From Sediminibacterium sp. (lineage in GTDB: Bacteria > Bacteroidota > Bacteroidia > Chitinophagales > Chitinophagaceae), in the NCBI GenBank assembly GCA_028288645.1, contig JAQBNJ010000321.1:1-5641 (forward strand): 5,641 nucleotides of DNA, given 5' to 3'. Below are positions 1 to 5,641 of the stretch, in pieces (the stretch's first letter is position 1; the number at the start of each line of letters is the position of its first letter). The notes beneath the pieces are model-generated. The model was not told the DNA's origin, searched no databases, and worked only from the letters and a program-made list of their open reading frames with translations. The translations under genes were made by a program, and so were the position numbers.

Positions 1-15
1 CATTTTTAATGCGTT

Positions 16-35
16 AACCAGCTTGGTTTTTTTTT
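16..35 (+). terminator. weak intrinsic-terminator-like hairpin
   Basis: AACCA (16-20), loop GCT, then TGGTT (24-28) running into a 9-base T-run (27-35). The 5-bp stem holds only two G-C pairs, so it would be weak. It could end a rightward gene lying left of the window, but no such gene can be seen. Confidence 0.3.
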
Positions 36-115
36 GCGGGAGTAAGCATAGCAATTGAGTTTAGGTTTAGTGACGGATGAAAAATAATGTGATAATTGGA
101 CTATGGTGTATTGAC

Positions 116-149
116 TATTGTCAGCCGGGGGGAGAATATACTGACAATA
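116..149. promoter_or_regulatory. 9-bp perfect dyad upstream of the acetyltransferase gene
   Basis: TATTGTCAG (116-124) and CTGACAATA (141-149) are exact reverse complements separated by 16 nt that begin with a G-rich run. The dyad lies about 65 nt upstream of the promoter-like box at 214. It could be a protein-binding site or a hairpin. No T-run follows, so it is not a classical terminator. The function is unknown and chance cannot be excluded. Confidence 0.25.
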
Positions 150-213
150 CAAGGTATATTTAATAGTTTAAAAAAGCAAGCCGTATTACTACAAAGAGAT
201 TCAAGCAAATAAA

Positions 214-221
214 TATCTTTG
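214..221 (+). promoter_or_regulatory. Bacteroidetes-type -7 box for the acetyltransferase gene
   Basis: TATCTTTG matches the Bacteroidetes primary sigma factor -7 consensus TAnnTTTG at every fixed position and lies 17 nt before the ATG, implying a very short 5' leader. No TTTG is found at the expected -33 distance (around 190), so the call rests on one box. Confidence 0.45.
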
Positions 222-238
222 AATAATAAGTTTATTGT

Positions 239-706
239 ATGTCAAGCGTAATTATTCGTGCTGCGGTTCTTTTGGACCTCCCCACCCTCCTCCAATTCGA
301 ACAAGGCGTCATCTCCGCCGAACGCCCATTCGATTGCACATTGGGCAAAGGAGAGATCCGCTATTATGATCTTGAGATGATGATCGCTGCACGGCATATT
401 CAATTGCTGGTTGCTGAACTCGATGGCATACTCATCGGATCCGGTTATGCGAGGATAGAAGATGCGAAACCGTACCTGGATCACCGGCAGTATGCCTACC
501 TCGGTTTTATGTTCACGCGGCCGGAACATAGAGGCAAAGGTGTTAATCAAAAGATCATTGAAGCATTGAAGGAATGGTCGGCCTCGCAAGGGGTAACGGA
601 ACTAAAGCTTGATGTGTACTGTGAGAACGCCCAGGCGATCAGGGCTTACGAGAAAGTAGGATTTGTGAAATATATGACTACGATGAGGACTTCAATCGAT
701 AACTAA
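239..706 (+). CDS. GNAT-family N-acetyltransferase
   Basis: This 155-residue protein has the length and plan of a single-domain GNAT acetyltransferase, which moves an acetyl group from acetyl-CoA to an amine. Motif A is visible around residues 86-110: the strand YLGFMF is followed by the acetyl-CoA pyrophosphate loop HRGKGV (R98, G99, G101) and helix NQKIIEAL. The usual small residue two after G101 is N103, a modest deviation. Motif B follows as LDVYCENAQAIRAYEKVGF (residues 124-142), with the typical N130, A133, Y137, G141 and F142. There is no signal peptide, so it should be cytosolic. The ATG at 239 is chosen because the fold begins at once (VIIRAA strand) and a promoter-like TAtcTTTG lies just upstream. 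No ribosome-binding site is visible. The gene stands alone and converges on the propeller lipoprotein gene. The family is clear but the substrate (small molecule, peptide or protein) cannot be read from the sequence. Confidence 0.93.
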   Translation: MSSVIIRAAVLLDLPTLLQFEQGVISAERPFDCTLGKGEIRYYDLEMMIAARHIQLLVAELDGILIGSGYARIEDAKPYLDHRQYAYLGFMFTRPEHRGKGVNQKIIEALKEWSASQGVTELKLDVYCENAQAIRAYEKVGFVKYMTTMRTSIDN

Positions 707-722
707 TAATTGGCGAAAATCA

Positions 723-829
723 CTCTGTGTACCTCTGTGTTTTCTGTGTCTCTGTGGTGAATCCTTCGCTTAGCTCCAGTGTTGCATTTTTTCACCACAG
801 AGACACTGAGTGCACGGAGTTTCACAGAG
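723..829. repeat. family A long inverted repeat (CTCTGTG/CACAGAG hairpin), copy 1
   Basis: The arms are 39 nt each (723-761 and 791-829) and match in about 32 of 39 positions, with a 29-nt loop. The arms consist of imperfect CTCTGTG reiterations ending in GTCTCTGTGGTGAA. The loop carries CCTTCGCTTAG, also found in the loop of copy 2 at 3394-3514, which shows that the two are members of one dispersed family. It fills the gap between the convergent acetyltransferase and lipoprotein genes, starting 16 nt after one stop and ending 24 nt before the other. It may act as a two-way transcription barrier or an RNA 3' end stabiliser (inference). There is no clear T-run just outside the stem. Confidence 0.85.
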
Positions 830-853
830 AGTAAACGAAAGAATTAATCAGTA

Positions 854-1888
854 TTATTTTTCGATTCCTACATAATACAGATCAAACCTACCTTTCCCAC
901 CCGGTCTGTTGGAAGAGAACAACATAAAATTATTAGTGAATCCCGGCCCTACATTAATAAGGATGGGGCGATACTCATCATTCGCGGTATTGATAGTCGG
1001 CCCGAAGTTCACCGGCGCGGTCCATTTATCATTTTCAAATTTTGAATAATACAGGTCGTACCCGCCGTAGCCACCCGGACGATTGGAAGTAAAGATCAAC
1101 ATCGTGCCCATGATAAAAGGGCATTTATCATCATAGGCAGAAGACAGGTCCAGATCTTTGGTAACTGTGTGCGCAGAAGTACTATCCTTTAATGAAGCGA
1201 GGAATCCATTTCCATTTACAGGAAGTTTGGCTTTATAGATATCAAAATTCCCATCACGGTTTGAACAGAAATAAATGGAGCCACTGTCTTTGGTGAGACA
1301 GGGATATGCATCATCTTTCGGCGAATTTAAAAACGAAAGCGCCACAGGTTTTTCATGCGTGCCGGTTGTTTTATTTTCTGAATAACTGATATCAAGGTTA
1401 CCTGAAATACCTGAAGCGTATAGAAAAGCATAATAGCTAACTGTTGTATTGATCGTGCCCGGGTTTTGCCCCCTTCCCGATCCCAGCGATACAAGATAAG
1501 GGCCGAGTTCATCGGCACTTGAGTTCGCGCGTGATATGGCGTAGTCGATATTAGCACTACCCGCATAGGAATCGAGCAGGTAGTTCACATCTGTTGATTC
1601 ACCAATCTTGTAACTGCCATCAAACCTGTCCCTGTAAATATCCACCCATTTAAAAACGAAATCGAAGTTCTGGCCCTGGCTGCCACGGTTAGATGAAAAT
1701 ACCAATGGGCAACTCGTGCCAATGAATGGAAACGTTGAATTGTAATCGTCGTACGCAGAATTGATGCTGCCCAGGTTGGTTGGTGTGGTTGGGAAACTCC
1801 CTTCGTTATATTTAGAACCGCCGCCATTAGGTGTGCAGGCAATGATGGTAGTGCCGAAGAGGGTGGCTAGTAAAAGAACGTTTCTCAT
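854..1888 (-). CDS. PD40-type beta-propeller lipoprotein
   Basis: The protein has 344 residues. It opens with a lipoprotein signal peptide (MRNVLLLATL, then TIIAC with the lipid-modified Cys at 18 and a flexible NGGG stretch), so it should be exported and membrane-anchored. The body is built of WD40-like/PD40 (TolB-type) repeats with two recurring motifs: an acidic NSAYDD-type motif (43-49, 188-195, 249-255, 300-306, and weakly 122-128) and a strand ending in SNR followed by Gly-rich turns and D-I/L-Y (about 63-79, 206-220, 265-284, 323-342). The repeat near 150-171 keeps the spacing but has lost SNR. About five blades can be counted. In Bacteroidetes such propellers often occur in OmpA-like or surface proteins and are thought to bind peptidoglycan, protein or glycan, but no OmpA domain is present here. 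No enzyme motif is visible and the binding partner is unknown. The gene is divergent from the YVTN propeller gene. Confidence 0.85.
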   Translation of the reverse strand: MRNVLLLATLFGTTIIACTPNGGGSKYNEGSFPTTPTNLGSINSAYDDYNSTFPFIGTSCPLVFSSNRGSQGQNFDFVFKWVDIYRDRFDGSYKIGESTDVNYLLDSYAGSANIDYAISRANSSADELGPYLVSLGSGRGQNPGTINTTVSYYAFLYASGISGNLDISYSENKTTGTHEKPVALSFLNSPKDDAYPCLTKDSGSIYFCSNRDGNFDIYKAKLPVNGNGFLASLKDSTSAHTVTKDLDLSSAYDDKCPFIMGTMLIFTSNRPGGYGGYDLYYSKFENDKWTAPVNFGPTINTANDEYRPILINVGPGFTNNFMLFSSNRPGGKGRFDLYYVGIEK

Positions 1889-1991
1889 GTTATGTTTTTG
1901 GCTGGTTACAGGTTAACGTCCTATTGACACGGTAAGCTAAAAAAACGTTGCCTATGACAGGGGCGACTTGTTGAGCCTGCCATTTTTCTCC

Positions 1992-2036
1992 ATGAAGAAG
2001 CTGTTTGCCTACATGAAGCCTTTTCCTTACTATTGA
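1992..2036 (+). other. 14-codon open frame, probably not a gene
   Basis: An ATG at 1992 opens a frame reading MKKLFAYMKPFPYY before a TGA. Its first codons (ATGAAGAAGCT) repeat those of the propeller gene at 2101. The wording resembles the N-terminus of ABC exporter subunits, so it could be a gene remnant, a leader peptide or coincidence. A promoter-like element overlaps its 3' half, which argues against its being a translated leader of the downstream gene. Confidence 0.12.
2004..2035 (+). promoter_or_regulatory. Bacteroidetes-type promoter for the YVTN propeller gene
   Basis: TTTG (2004-2007) and TACTATTG (2028-2035) are separated by 20 nt, the spacing expected for -33 and -7 boxes. The -7 box has one mismatch to TAnnTTTG. 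Transcription would start near 2042, leaving a leader of about 60 nt before the ATG at 2101. Confidence 0.4.
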
Positions 2037-2100
2037 ATTTGATGTATGGTACCAGTATAGCCGAAAAGCTTATTAAATTGTATACATTAAATCATTTAGT

Positions 2101-3093
2101 ATGAAGAAGCTACTCATGGCTGTTTATCTCTTGATTGCTGCGAGCTCTTTCGCACAACAGGGAACTTTATTGGTGGCGAACAAGGATGACAATACTTTGT
2201 CGTTCGTTGATCTTAAACAATTGAAGGTGATTGCTACGATTCCCGTAGGCGTTGGCCCGCATGAAGTGTCGGTTTCCCCATCGGGTAAATTTGCTGCGGT
2301 GGCCAATTATGGTAACAGGGCCGGGGCGAGTCATAGTGTGTCGGTGATAGATGTGGCGAAAAAAGAATCGGTGAAAGAAATAGATATGGGTGAATATATC
2401 CGCCCCCATGGAATGGAGTTTATTAGTGAAGACGAACTGATCGTTACCAGTGAAGCAAAGAAAGCATTATTGCGCGTGAATATTCAAACAGGTTCGGTTA
2501 GCCTTGTGGCAATGACAGATCAGTTGACAAGCCATATGGTTGCTTATTCGCACAACGATCAGAAAGCTTATGTTGCCAATATCAATTCAGGAACGGTGAG
2601 TGTGATTGATGTGAAGCAGAATAAATTGTTACAGAACATCGCGCTTAAGCCCGGTATTGAAGGACTGGCTGTTTCGCCTGATGGGAAAGAACTCTGGGTT
2701 GCCAACCAGAAAGAAGATATCACATCGGTGATCAATACTTCAACGCTAACAACAGTGATGGAATTTCCGGCAAAAAAACTTGCCTACCGGGTACGGTTCC
2801 TGGCAAATGGTAAATACGCGGCAGTTAGTAACGGCACAGCAGGCAGTGTGAGTATTTATGATGTGGCCGCGAAAAAATGGGTGAAGGATATTGATGTTGT
2901 ATCGGCTGCTCTCGCTGTTGATCCTGATCCCGGCGGTATTGCTGTGAGCCTGGATAATAAATGGATGTTTGTATGCACCACGGGTTTGAACCAGGTGGTG
3001 GTGATCAATACTTCAGACTGGAGTATTGCAACGAGGATCAATACAGGTAAGGGGCCGGATGGGATCTATTATTCTAAGGTAGAAATGAAATAA
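2101..3093 (+). CDS. secreted YVTN/YncE-like beta-propeller protein
   Basis: The protein has 330 residues with a Sec signal peptide (MKKLLMAVYLLIAASSFA, likely cleavage before QQ at 19), so it should be periplasmic or secreted. The rest is a seven-bladed-type propeller of YVTN repeats. The clearest are at about 24-69 (LLVANKDDNTLSFVDLK, then TIPVGVGPHEVSVSPSGKFAAVAN), 157-202 (YVANINSGTVSVIDVK, then GIEGLAVSPDGKELWVAN) and 240-318, ending GKGPDGIYYS. The V-A-N / V-x-V-I-D / G-x-x-P / V-S-P-D-G-K pattern is characteristic of the YncE and surface-layer YVTN families. These usually bind ligands (YncE binds single-stranded DNA) and lack a universal catalytic residue. No heme motif or OmpA domain is present. 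The start is fixed by the signal peptide. The gene is monocistronic, divergent from the PD40 lipoprotein gene and convergent with the permease gene. The role is unassigned. Confidence 0.88.
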   Translation: MKKLLMAVYLLIAASSFAQQGTLLVANKDDNTLSFVDLKQLKVIATIPVGVGPHEVSVSPSGKFAAVANYGNRAGASHSVSVIDVAKKESVKEIDMGEYIRPHGMEFISEDELIVTSEAKKALLRVNIQTGSVSLVAMTDQLTSHMVAYSHNDQKAYVANINSGTVSVIDVKQNKLLQNIALKPGIEGLAVSPDGKELWVANQKEDITSVINTSTLTTVMEFPAKKLAYRVRFLANGKYAAVSNGTAGSVSIYDVAAKKWVKDIDVVSAALAVDPDPGGIAVSLDNKWMFVCTTGLNQVVVINTSDWSIATRINTGKGPDGIYYSKVEMK

Positions 3094-3130
3094 AGTTATC
3101 GACACCACGATAAAAGAAGTTAGGAAGATC

Positions 3131-3354
3131 TGTTCTGCCAGCCCCAGCAGGGCGTCCTGTTTGTAGAAAAATTGTATAAAAGGTGATTAGCTCCGTAGGA
3201 GCGGCCTGTAAATAGTATGAAGCTGGTAATACGTCGATTAGTTGCATTGATCGCTCGTATTTACAGGTCGCTCCTACGAGCTTCTACATCACTACATCAC
3301 TATGTTTCTACAGACAGGTCACCCTTACAGGGTTATTCGTTTTCTTCTATTCAC
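3131..3354. repeat. family B composite REP-like element, copy 1
   Basis: Four REP-like units lie in nested head-to-head order. Rightward units are at 3139-3166 (stem GCCCC/aGGGC, tail CGTCCTGTTTGTAG) and 3189-3214 (stem GCTCC-GTA-GGAGC, tail GGCCTGTAAATA). Leftward units are at 3258-3282 (the same GCTCC stem with one arm slightly decayed, tail ACCTGTAAATA) and 3305-3334 (stem ACCCT-GTA-AGGGT, tail GACCTGTCTGTAGAAA). Each unit has a 5-bp stem, a 3-nt loop and then a G(A/T/G)CCTGT tail. The inner pair forms one long hairpin with a 43-nt loop, and the tails of the outer pair are also mutually complementary. This resembles REPINs, paired REP sequences moved by IS200-like RAYT transposases. No such transposase lies in the window. 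Confidence 0.8.
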
Positions 3355-3393
3355 TTGTGGTCACAAGCTTAATAACAGCCGCACATTCAAGCC

Positions 3394-3514
3394 CTCTCTG
3401 TGAAACTCCGTGTCCTCTGAATCTCTGTGGTAAAACCCTTCGCTTAGATAATTTGCAATAGCGCAGATTTTTTTTCACCACAGAGATTCAGAGGACACGG
3501 AGTTTCACAGAGAG
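3394..3514. repeat. family A long inverted repeat, copy 2 (perfect 38-bp arms)
   Basis: The arms at 3394-3431 and 3477-3514 are perfect reverse complements over all 38 nt, with a 45-nt loop. The loop shares CCTTCGCTTAG and a downstream TTGCA with copy 1 at 723-829, and it contains an 8-base T-run before the right arm. The right arm ends 5 nt from the permease stop codon, so any permease transcript would carry this hairpin immediately after the coding region. It may serve as a transcription barrier or an mRNA 3' end stabiliser (inference). No T-run follows the stem on either strand, so it is not a canonical intrinsic terminator. Confidence 0.9.
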
Positions 3515-3519
3515 TTTCT

Positions 3520-4533
3520 CTACTTCATAGAGCCGAATTCATTGGAGTAGATCTTTAGTAACAACAACGAATAACTGATCAGCAGCGGCCCGAAGATAAA
3601 ACCCCAGAATCCGAATAGTTGCAATCCAACGATCACACCTAACACGGTTGTGATGGGATGCACGTTTCCAATCTTTTTTAATAAGGTGATGCGTGCGATA
3701 TAATCTACGTTGCCGGTTATGATCAAACTATAGATCAGCAAGCCTGTTCCGTTAAAACTATTGCCGGTTGAATATACATACACAACCAGCGGCACCCATA
3801 TCAACATCGTGCCAACTACGGGAAAGAAAGCGAAGAGCCCGGTCAGGAATCCCCATAACACATAATCCTTCACACCAAAGATCCAGTAACCAAGCAATGC
3901 GAAGAGGCCCTGTATAAGTGAGATCAACGGAATACCAATGGCATTGGCTTTGATCATATTCTTTGTTTCCGCTGCTAGCATATCGATGTTCTTGTTCTGC
4001 AAGGGTATAAAACGCTGTATCGTTTTTTCCATAGAAGCAGAACAGGTGAACATAAAATACGCTAGGAACAACAGCATCGCGATATTGGTAATGATCATCA
4101 ACATACTGTTAAGAAACGAAGGAATAACATTGGCTGCTTTTTTTTGTATATTCTGTATGTTCAGGTCGGTCAATAATTCCTGTCCCGTCCACCTGTGCAC
4201 CTGGTCGGAGATAGACTTGAGGCTTGCGGACACCTGCGATTGGTTATTGATCAGTGCGGTGATGCGTGATGAGAGTATATCGATAGCGAAATAAATGGGA
4301 ATGCCGATACATATCAAAAAAATACCCATGAATAGTAATGCGGCGAGGCTGGGTTTCCATCGTTTCTTGTTTACCAGCCTCAAATACCTGTCGCGCCCAA
4401 GGATGTATAAAGTAATGGCTCCGAGGAATCCTGGAAAGAACTGGTAAAGTTCAAGTACCACCAATAACACAAGCGAAAGTACCAGCATAAGCAGCAGTAC
4501 CTGGCGGATCCTGTTGTTGAAATCGGAGGTCAC
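3520..4533 (-). CDS. AI-2E/PerM-family membrane permease
   Basis: This is a multi-pass inner-membrane protein of the AI-2E transporter family (formerly UPF0118/DUF20). Members have been linked to autoinducer-2 export or to ion/H+ antiport, and the substrate here is unknown. Read from the GTG at 4533 it has 337 residues. It contains an N-terminal hydrophobic pair (QVLLLMLVLSLVLLVVLEL, then FFPGFLGAITLYIL), another membrane segment (SLAALLFMGIFLICIGIP), a soluble stretch (about SSRITALINN to KKAANV), and C-terminal membrane segments ending in the family signature NVHPITTVLGVIVGLQLFGFWG and FIFGPLLISY. The start is uncertain. The frame stays open to an ATG at 4620 and a GTG at 4626, adding about 30 residues (PAYRQICLNHCIANHG...) that do not look like the family. 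Homologues as I recall them begin just before the NNRIRQ stretch, and a promoter-like element at 4598-4629 would leave the longer starts untranscribed. The gene is monocistronic. Confidence 0.85.
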   Translation of the reverse strand: MTSDFNNRIRQVLLLMLVLSLVLLVVLELYQFFPGFLGAITLYILGRDRYLRLVNKKRWKPSLAALLFMGIFLICIGIPIYFAIDILSSRITALINNQSQVSASLKSISDQVHRWTGQELLTDLNIQNIQKKAANVIPSFLNSMLMIITNIAMLLFLAYFMFTCSASMEKTIQRFIPLQNKNIDMLAAETKNMIKANAIGIPLISLIQGLFALLGYWIFGVKDYVLWGFLTGLFAFFPVVGTMLIWVPLVVYVYSTGNSFNGTGLLIYSLIITGNVDYIARITLLKKIGNVHPITTVLGVIVGLQLFGFWGFIFGPLLISYSLLLLKIYSNEFGSMK

Positions 4534-4597
4534 GAACGGTGTGTTTAGGAAAATCACTGAAAAATCTGTGCCGTGGTTTGCTATGCAGTGGTTCAGA

Positions 4598-4629
4598 CAA
4601 ATCTGCCTGTAAGCGGGCATGGGCACAAA
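4598..4629 (-). promoter_or_regulatory. Bacteroidetes-type promoter for the permease gene
   Basis: On the minus strand TTTG (4629-4626) and CAGATTTG (4605-4598) are 20 nt apart, with one mismatch from TTTG-N20-TAnnTTTG. Transcription would begin near 4590, upstream of the GTG at 4533 but downstream of the ATG at 4620. If real, it favours the shorter permease start. Confidence 0.35.
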
Positions 4630-4767
4630 GAAAACAAAGGAAAAAAGATCTTTTATGAGTGAGAATAATACGCTGATGTGCCAATAGTTTTATAAATCTT
4701 TATTTGCAATAGAGGGGAGCGTTTAGGATAAAACAATGAATGGGTTTTTTTGTCGTCGTTGATGTAA

Positions 4768-5002
4768 TGAATAGGGGTTCGAAAAAACGAAGAACCCTGT
4801 AAGGGTGACCTGTTTGTAGAAATGTAGTGTGTGGCACATTAAAGCTCCGTAGGAGCGACCTGTAAATGCAAACAATCTATGCAAGTGTTCGACGACAATT
4901 TGCCGGCTTAATTATACCCACAGGGCGCTCCTACGGAGCTAGTCACCTTTTCACATAACCTTACTACTACAAACAGGACGCCCCGATGGGGCTGATAGAA
5001 CA
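4768..5002. repeat. family B composite REP-like element, copy 2 (inverted)
   Basis: This carries the same four units as copy 1 in reverse order. Rightward units are ACCCT-GTA-AGGGT with tail GACCTGTTTGTAGAAA (4793-4822) and GCTCC-GTA-GGAGC with tail GACCTGTAAAT (4843-4867). Leftward units are the matching GCTCC unit with a decayed tail (4917-4940) and GCCCC-GAT-GGGGC with tail GTCCTGTTTGTAG in its own sense (4967-4994). Linkers are conserved too (AAAAGGTGA then C or T then TAGCTCC, read in the sense of copy 1), and the central loop aligns patchily with that of copy 1. The whole element is therefore homologous, not just the REP units. It lies between divergent genes, where it cannot be a terminator for either. 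Confidence 0.8.
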
Positions 5003-5113
5003 AGCCTGTTGAATATTTTCGGTTCCATGATCAAGAACAGTCGGGATTGACGATACAGAGATAAATAGGTTTTTTATTTATTGTATATTCATTCTCTCCT
5101 TTAACAACATACC

Positions 5114-5641
5114 ATGCAGAAGATCACTGGATCGTTTTTCACATGTATTATTTGGTTCATGCCTACCTTATCACCTGCGCAAAACAATGCGGTTTCTGTG
5201 TGGGAGGCCTCGATGAATAAAATGCCTTCGGAAGATTGGTTGGTAAAGCCTGTTCATGCACCTGCGCAAATATTTCGTAGCGCCGATAACAAAGACATCG
5301 TATTGTATAATGGCCTGGTAAAAAGAGTGTTTCGCCTTTCACCCAACCTGGTGTGTATCGACTATACAAATATGATCAATGGAAGACAGATGCTTCGTGC
5401 GGTCACTGCGGAGGCACGTTTGACCATCAACAATAAAAAATTCAATGTAGGAGGTTTGTATGGGCAAAAAGAAAGAGCCTATCTCCTGCCCGAATGGTTA
5501 GACAAGTTCAAAGCCAATGACAGTGATTTTCATTATGTATCATATACTGTAACCGATATACCGCCCTACCTACATTGGCAAACAAAAGCATGGGCAAGCA
5601 ACAAACAACAGCCGAAAGGAAAAATGATCTCGTTCCTTTAC
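5114..5641 (+). CDS. exported protein, N-terminal part (possibly GH36-like glycosidase)
   Basis: An open frame of 176 codons continues past the right edge. It begins at the ATG at 5114, the first possible start because an in-frame TAA lies at 5102-5104. Residues 1-22 form a Sec signal peptide (MQKITGSFFTCIIWFMPTLSPA, likely cleavage before Q23), so the product is periplasmic or secreted. The rest is rich in beta-strand, with NGLVKRVFRLSPN (66-78), LRAVTAEARLTINNKKFNVGG (94-114), then YLLPEWLDKF (123-132). The NGLVKR, EAR and LPEWLD wording reminds me of the N-terminal beta-sandwich of bacterial proteins annotated as alpha-galactosidases (GH36-like), often found in polysaccharide-degrading Bacteroidetes. 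That is recollection, not a search. The catalytic domain would lie outside the window, so no active-site residue can be checked. Export is well supported, the enzyme family only tentative. Confidence 0.75.
   Translation, partial: MQKITGSFFTCIIWFMPTLSPAQNNAVSVWEASMNKMPSEDWLVKPVHAPAQIFRSADNKDIVLYNGLVKRVFRLSPNLVCIDYTNMINGRQMLRAVTAEARLTINNKKFNVGGLYGQKERAYLLPEWLDKFKANDSDFHYVSYTVTDIPPYLHWQTKAWASNKQQPKGKMISFLY

Larger units (their letters stand above)
3094..3519. other. repeat-filled convergent intergenic gap
   Basis: This 426-bp gap between the propeller and permease stop codons holds no credible gene. Almost all of it is repeat: a family B composite element (3131-3354) followed by a family A hairpin (3394-3514). 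Only short stretches next to the propeller stop and between the two repeats (3355-3393) have no recognised structure. Confidence 0.8.
4534..5113. other. divergent intergenic region between permease and exported-protein genes
   Basis: About 490-580 bp, depending on the permease start, lie between the divergent starts. The region holds the putative permease promoter (4598-4629), the second family B element (4768-5002) and an AT-rich stretch (about 5060-5110) before the ATG at 5114. In that stretch TAGGTTTT (5066-5073) is the nearest thing to a -7 box, with no good -33 partner. No credible gene was seen. Confidence 0.6.

Noticed and set aside
1..3. CAT at the very left edge as the start codon of a leftward gene
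   Set aside because: Only the start codon would lie in the window, and no supporting promoter box is seen, so it cannot be told from chance.
242..589. 115-codon minus-strand open frame
   Set aside because: It lies wholly antisense to the acetyltransferase gene, whose GNAT motifs are unmistakable, and its translation has no recognisable domain.
1327..1842. Two other minus-strand open frames (79 and 85 codons) within the lipoprotein gene
   Set aside because: They are out-of-frame shadows of the PD40 coding region, whose frame carries the signal peptide and repeats.
3131..3514. CRISPR array
   Set aside because: The repeats are inverted, of several types, unevenly spaced, and lack unique spacers of constant length. 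There are no cas genes.
3938..4294. 118-codon plus-strand open frame inside the permease gene
   Set aside because: Its hydrophobic translation is the antisense shadow of a membrane-protein gene. It has no family resemblance and no start signal.
3131..5002. Insertion sequence with long terminal inverted repeats carrying the permease
   Set aside because: No transposase is present between the inverted elements, no target-site duplication was found by eye, and the permease is a normal chromosomal gene.
5163..5369. 68-codon minus-strand open frame at the right end
   Set aside because: It is antisense to the exported-protein frame, which has a clear signal peptide and stays open to the edge.

Overview
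The window looks like ordinary chromosomal DNA from a member of the Bacteroidota, most likely a Chitinophagaceae-type soil or freshwater bacterium. The grounds are the protein families and their style (PD40 lipoprotein, YVTN propeller, AI-2E permease), moderate GC, no Shine-Dalgarno sequences before the starts, and promoter-like boxes of the Bacteroidetes type (TTTG, about 20 nt, TAnnTTTG). The family-level placement is inference.

Layout: five genes alternate strictly in strand (+ - + - +), so none is in an operon with another. They are a GNAT acetyltransferase (239-706, +), a PD40-type beta-propeller lipoprotein (854-1888, -), a secreted YVTN/YncE-like beta-propeller protein (2101-3093, +), an AI-2E/PerM-family membrane permease (3520 to about 4533, -; a longer start at 4620 or 4626 is possible), and the first 176 codons of an exported protein that runs off the right edge (5114-5641, +), possibly carbohydrate-active. 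The genes show no obvious common pathway. The two propeller proteins are divergent neighbours and both act outside the cytoplasm.

The most unusual content is intergenic. Two repeat families are present. Family A is a long hairpin built from CTCTGTG / CACAGAG arms, with a shared loop motif CCTTCGCTTAG. It occurs once in each of the two convergent gaps (723-829 and 3394-3514). The second copy is a perfect 38-bp inverted repeat that ends 5 nt from the permease stop codon. Family B is a composite element of about 225-235 bp made of four REP-like units in nested head-to-head order. Each unit is a 5-bp stem with a 3-nt loop followed by G(A/T)CCTGT. Two copies, 3131-3354 and 4768-5002, are inverted relative to each other and bracket the permease gene. 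The three stem types differ in sequence while the fold is kept, and the unit order and linkers are shared between copies.

No RNA gene, CRISPR array, transposase or phage gene was seen. I see no new defence or metabolic system here. The REP-like composite repeats are the part that merits a second look.
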